The notes under the pieces: model-generated | The model's database searches: none | The model's input: the letters and a program-made list of their open reading frames with translations, nothing else | Told to the model about the DNA's origin: nothing | In this document: positions 60,782-64,000 of the stretch, piece after piece | How positions within the stretch are numbered: the first letter of the stretch is position 1 | How the letters are laid out: each line of letters starts with the position of its first letter | Origin: Cyclobacteriaceae bacterium | GTDB taxonomy: Bacteria > Bacteroidota > Bacteroidia > Cytophagales > Cyclobacteriaceae | Direction of reading: 5' to 3' | NCBI GenBank assembly: GCA_020832305.1 | Contig: JAFIEV010000010.1 | Coordinates: 1 to 64,000, forward strand | Length of the DNA: 64,000 nt | Position numbers and translations under genes: made by a program

Positions 60782-60941
60782 CGCCAGCGCTGGCGCACCA
60801 CGTGTGTCTCTATTTTATAACTACAAATCAGTTACTAAACGCCATTTTTATTCTGGCGGATTGCAAATCCCGAACCCTCGACATTGGTTATTTAGGTAAA
60901 TGAATGGCTTCTGTCTCCGGTCCTTGTCGCAGACAAGGACC
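60782..60941. repeat. Palindrome pair, REP-like (family A copy 2)
   Basis: The 14-bp perfect palindrome cgccagcgctggcg (60782-60795) and a hairpin with 10-bp perfect arms ggtccttgtc/gacaaggacc around gca (60919-60941). Between them ctggcggattgcaaatcc repeats part of the first palindrome. The arrangement of two different, near-perfect short hairpins recalls 3840-3921. Confidence 0.6.
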
Positions 60942-61194
60942 ATTGGCCTAGAACCATTTCAGCAGGGTTTTGGAGTGGATCCATGGTATAAACATGTGAG
61001 GTATCAAAAACCTGACATGTCTGGTTTGTCATTCAACTTCCAGCTTCTAACGCCCCGCTTCCAACTGATGCTTCGAACCATCAGCTTTACGCTGATCACC
61101 TTTCGGTATTTTTATCTTAAAATTGTAACTTAGTCCTTCCAAATTATAACGCATAAAACAACACCTTGTCCCGCAATCAACGTATATGGAGGAG

Positions 61195-61202
61195 TAGCTT
61201 TG
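61195..61202 (+). promoter_or_regulatory. Probable -7 element of the ppc promoter
   Basis: TAGCTTTG fits TAnnTTTG exactly and lies 31 bp before the ppc ATG; the only TTG upstream (CTTG at 61165-61168) is 26 bp away, too far for a standard -33. Confidence 0.4.
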
Positions 61203-61233
61203 TTATAAGTTTTTTATATACCAACCGATAATT

Positions 61234-63984
61234 ATGAGTAATCAAACAGCAGCACCAGAAGCATTAAATAATAAGCAGGCACAGATAGAAAAAGAAGGCA
61301 GGGAAAAAACCAGTGAAGATATTCATTCCATTACCGACAATTTTAGGCAGGTATTGCAGGATCTTCATGAAAATTCCATGGCTTCACTGCTCACCCTGGC
61401 CGAACAGGGGGATACAAAAATTGACCTGGAGGGCGACCTCGACAAACGCATTCAAACCCTGAGCATTTTATTTCAGCTTATGAATCTGGTGGAAGAAAAT
61501 GCGGCAGTGCAATTCCGACGACGAATGGAAAACGAAATCAGTCCCGCGTCCATACGGGGATCATGGGCTGAAACATTTGATCGTTGGAAAAGCCAGGGAC
61601 TCGGTGAAGATGAAATAGCGCCCCTCATACGCAAACTGCGGTTGATCCCGGTACTCACTGCCCACCCTACAGAAGCCAAGCGAATTTCAATCCTGGAGCT
61701 GCACCGTGAACTATACCTCTTACTCGTAAAAAAAGAAAATCAAATATGGACCGATATAGAGAAAAAGGCTATAGATGATACCATTAACGCTTTACTGGAG
61801 CGTTGGTGGAGAAGTGGTGAGGTCTATCTCGAAAAACCGGAGGTGTCTTCTGAAAGAAATAATGTAATGCACTATTTTACCCGGGTGTTTCCGGAAGCGC
61901 TACGCATCAGTGATCAGCGTCTCAGATACGTATGGGAAGCCAATGGTTTTAGCCCCGATAAACTCAGTGCGCCTGAGCACTTTCCTCAGATACGATTTGG
62001 CAGCTGGGTTGGTGGCGACCGCGATGGACATCCCTATGTGACAGCTGAGGTAACGACCAATACCTTGCGCGAGCATCGCAAAGCAGCTCTGGATCTTTTA
62101 CATAATATGCTTCTGCAATTTGCCCGCAGAATCAGCTTCTCGGAAATCCGAAATCCGGTTCCCGCATTTTTTAGCAAAGAAATTGAAAACATATCCAAAG
62201 CCCTCGGCAAAGCTGGTGCAAAAGCCGTACGCCGCAATCCCCTGGAGCCATGGCGGCAGTATGTAAGCCTTGTCCTTTTAAAGCTTGATAATACCCGGGC
62301 AGGGATACAGTCAGATGCAGGCACTTTTTATCCCAATGCCGCAGCGTTGCTCGAAGACCTTAAAATACTTCGGCAGAGTTTGCTGGAAATCGGAGGAAGT
62401 AAGCTGGCAAAAGATGTGTTGTTCCCCATCGAGCGTCATGTGCAATGCTTTGGATTTCATCTGGCAAAACTCGACATCCGCCAAAACAGTGCTTTTCACG
62501 AAAAAGCCCTGGTTCAACTGCTGGAGTATGCCTCACCGGAACAAAGCGCCTACAGCAGCTGGAGTGAAAAACAAAAAGTTGCCTTTTTAACCGAAGAGCT
62601 CAACAGCAAAAGACCTTTTGCTGTTGGGGGTATTTCCATAGGCCCGGAGGCCGATCAGGTGCTTGCTTGTTACAAGGCAGTCAAAGACCATGTAGAGCGC
62701 TATGGAGATGAAGGCATCGGATCTTTTATTGTAAGTATGACCCGTGGATTAAGTGATCTGCTTGTTGTGTATCTCTTTATGCGGGAAGTAGGTTTACTGG
62801 AACGCTGCTTCCAGGTGGTTCCTTTGTTTGAAACCATTGGAGATCTACAGGTTTCACATGAGATTCTTGATGTATTTCTCTCTCATCCCATGAGTGCACA
62901 TGTACGCCAGAAGCAGGGAGATGTGCAGGAAGTAATGCTTGGTTACAGCGATAGTAATAAAGATGGGGGTATTGTGGCCAGCCGCTGGAACATTTATCAG
63001 GCTGAAAAAAAACTTACTGAAACTGCAGATAAACATGGCCTGCGGCTGAGATTTTTCCATGGCATCGGAGGTACCATAAGCAGGGGCGGAGGTAAATACC
63101 ACCGCTTTCTGGAAAGTATGCCCCGGGCTGCCGTAAGTGGTGAAATCAAAGTTACCGTGCAGGGTGAAACCATTGCACAGCAGTTTGCCAACCTGTTAAA
63201 TGCTACCTATAACCTGGAAATGCTCTTATCGGGGCTGGCCCTGCAGACTGGATATAAATATCATCCACCAGCACTGAGGGAGTTCCCTTTGGATGCCTTG
63301 CAAACACTGGCCGGTTTGGCGCTGAAAAAATACCAGGGATTTATCACCCAACCCGATTTTATAACCTTTTACAGCCAGGCTACGCCCATTGATGTATTGG
63401 AACAAAGCAAAATTGGATCCCGACCTGCCAGGCGTACCGGCCAGCGAAGTCTTGATGACCTTCGGGCCATTCCCTGGGTTTTTAGCTGGAACCAGGCAAG
63501 GTTTAACCTTACTGCCTGGTTTGGTGTAGGTCACGCATTGAAAACCATGCAGGAAAACCATCCGGATCAATATGACGTCTTGAAAAAGTTTGCCAATGTA
63601 TGGCCTTTTCTGCGTTACACCCTCATCCATATCGAAACCAACCTCTATAATGCAGATCTCGAAATGATGAAAAAGTATGCCGGGCTGGTAGAGGATAATT
63701 CACTTCGTACCCGTACTATTGAAGTCATCCTTCAAGAGCATGAAGAAAGCCGCATACAAATTGAATCGCTCTTTGGCGAATCTGCCAAATCACGCAGAAT
63801 CAGCTTGCTCGATAATGTCCAGCGACGAAAGCAGGCCCTGCGCAATCTTCACCACCTTCAACTGAATCAATTGAAAGAGTGGCGTCAGGCACGTGAAAAA
63901 CAAACAGAACTTGCAGACTCTCTGCTCAACCGGTTGTTGATGATAACCACAGCCATTTCAGCCGGACTGAAAAGTACAGGTTGA
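61234..63984 (+). CDS. ppc: Phosphoenolpyruvate carboxylase
   Basis: A 916-residue enzyme with the known active-site blocks: LTAHPTEAKR (catalytic His), GGDRDGHPYV, VMLGYSDSNKDGG, FFHGIGGTISRGGG and GSRPARRTG. The C-terminal residue Gly, needed for activity in the family, is present as STG. It fixes bicarbonate on PEP to make oxaloacetate and so feeds the TCA cycle together with Mdh. The N-terminal ~50 residues are a charged extension. The gene is complete, ending 16 bases before the window edge. Confidence 0.95.
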   Translation: MSNQTAAPEALNNKQAQIEKEGREKTSEDIHSITDNFRQVLQDLHENSMASLLTLAEQGDTKIDLEGDLDKRIQTLSILFQLMNLVEENAAVQFRRRMENEISPASIRGSWAETFDRWKSQGLGEDEIAPLIRKLRLIPVLTAHPTEAKRISILELHRELYLLLVKKENQIWTDIEKKAIDDTINALLERWWRSGEVYLEKPEVSSERNNVMHYFTRVFPEALRISDQRLRYVWEANGFSPDKLSAPEHFPQIRFGSWVGGDRDGHPYVTAEVTTNTLREHRKAALDLLHNMLLQFARRISFSEIRNPVPAFFSKEIENISKALGKAGAKAVRRNPLEPWRQYVSLVLLKLDNTRAGIQSDAGTFYPNAAALLEDLKILRQSLLEIGGSKLAKDVLFPIERHVQCFGFHLAKLDIRQNSAFHEKALVQLLEYASPEQSAYSSWSEKQKVAFLTEELNSKRPFAVGGISIGPEADQVLACYKAVKDHVERYGDEGIGSFIVSMTRGLSDLLVVYLFMREVGLLERCFQVVPLFETIGDLQVSHEILDVFLSHPMSAHVRQKQGDVQEVMLGYSDSNKDGGIVASRWNIYQAEKKLTETADKHGLRLRFFHGIGGTISRGGGKYHRFLESMPRAAVSGEIKVTVQGETIAQQFANLLNATYNLEMLLSGLALQTGYKYHPPALREFPLDALQTLAGLALKKYQGFITQPDFITFYSQATPIDVLEQSKIGSRPARRTGQRSLDDLRAIPWVFSWNQARFNLTAWFGVGHALKTMQENHPDQYDVLKKFANVWPFLRYTLIHIETNLYNADLEMMKKYAGLVEDNSLRTRTIEVILQEHEESRIQIESLFGESAKSRRISLLDNVQRRKQALRNLHHLQLNQLKEWRQAREKQTELADSLLNRLLMITTAISAGLKSTG

Positions 63985-64000
63985 ATTTGAATCTAAAACC

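Larger units (their letters stand above)
60648..61233. other. 585-bp intergenic region with palindromes and a tandem repeat
   Basis: No gene. A 14-bp unit atgcgtaaaccgtg is repeated exactly in tandem at 60661-60688. Palindromes lie at 60782-60795 and 60919-60941. A candidate ppc -7 box lies at 61195-61202. An open frame at 60900-61133 runs through the hairpin and has no likeness to a protein. Confidence 0.6.

Noticed and set aside
60900..61133. 77-codon frame upstream of ppc
   Set aside because: It begins inside a palindromic repeat and has no protein-like features; a -7 promoter box follows.

Overview
The window looks like chromosomal DNA of a Bacteroidota bacterium, most likely of the Cytophagales or a related group. 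Several promoters fit the Bacteroidota pattern TTTG-N19/20-TAnnTTTG (greA, thiL, tRNA-Ser), Shine-Dalgarno sequences are essentially absent, and the gene content is typical of the phylum: a BatA-type membrane protein, LytS/LytTR signalling, DUF4199 pairs, a DUF6452/DUF6048 pair, ExbB with two ExbD proteins, and a PEP carboxylase. No rRNA, CRISPR array or intact prophage is visible. There are two tRNAs (Ser-GGA and initiator Met-CAT).

Layout. 1-1.6 kb: the end of a MutS-family gene, then a decayed toxin-antitoxin patch (intact antitoxin, PIN toxin start joined to a HEPN toxin end, intact MNT nucleotidyltransferase). 1.8-8.7 kb: SDR, Rpn-type nuclease, acyl-ACP thioesterase, ABC exporter and BatA-like protein. 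8.9-12.1 kb: LytS-like kinase and LytTR regulator, followed by three GTTC(G/A)TAC sites at an exact 21-bp period that look like the regulator's operator. 12.1-20.1 kb: Tat-exported Gfo/Idh oxidoreductase, P-loop protein, isoaspartyl peptidase, and a minus-strand operon of dihydroorotase-like protein, two DUF4199 proteins and two glycosyltransferases. 20.5-32.5 kb: CPBP protein, sugar epimerase and SDR, Crp-type regulator, greA-HIT, ruvC, and a plus-strand run (glycosyltransferase, OppC-like permease, GAF-PP2C phosphatase, polysaccharide deacetylase, tatD, asparaginase). 32.5-35 kb: tRNA-Ser and the ExbB/ExbD operon. 35.3-40 kb: SLC13 transporter, dGTPase, era.

40.1-43.9 kb: the main accessory patch, directly downstream of tRNA-fMet. 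It holds a small protein plus a DUF6338-like membrane protein, a transposase fragment, a broken AbiEii toxin with an intact AbiEi antitoxin under a triple inverted-repeat operator, and the C-terminal remnant of a larger protein. It reads as a decayed defence island. 44-56 kb: sugar oxidoreductase pair, CPBP protein, mdh, tilS, envelope proteins, PhzF, and a transporter-kinase-regulator operon. 56.4-64 kb: a TPR-like/CE15 esterase fusion, the DUF6452/DUF6048 pair, thiL and ppc.

Three families of dispersed hairpin repeats occur between genes. The most striking has two copies 15.7 kb apart, each placed in the same orientation a few tens of bases before a start codon (tatD and a zinc dehydrogenase). 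The best candidates for new biology are the 21-bp phased LytTR sites, this leader hairpin element, the AbiE operator, the two-hairpin greA leader, the TPR-CE15 fusion and the uncharacterised membrane-protein pair next to tRNA-fMet. All functional statements are inferred from motifs read by eye; no database search was run.
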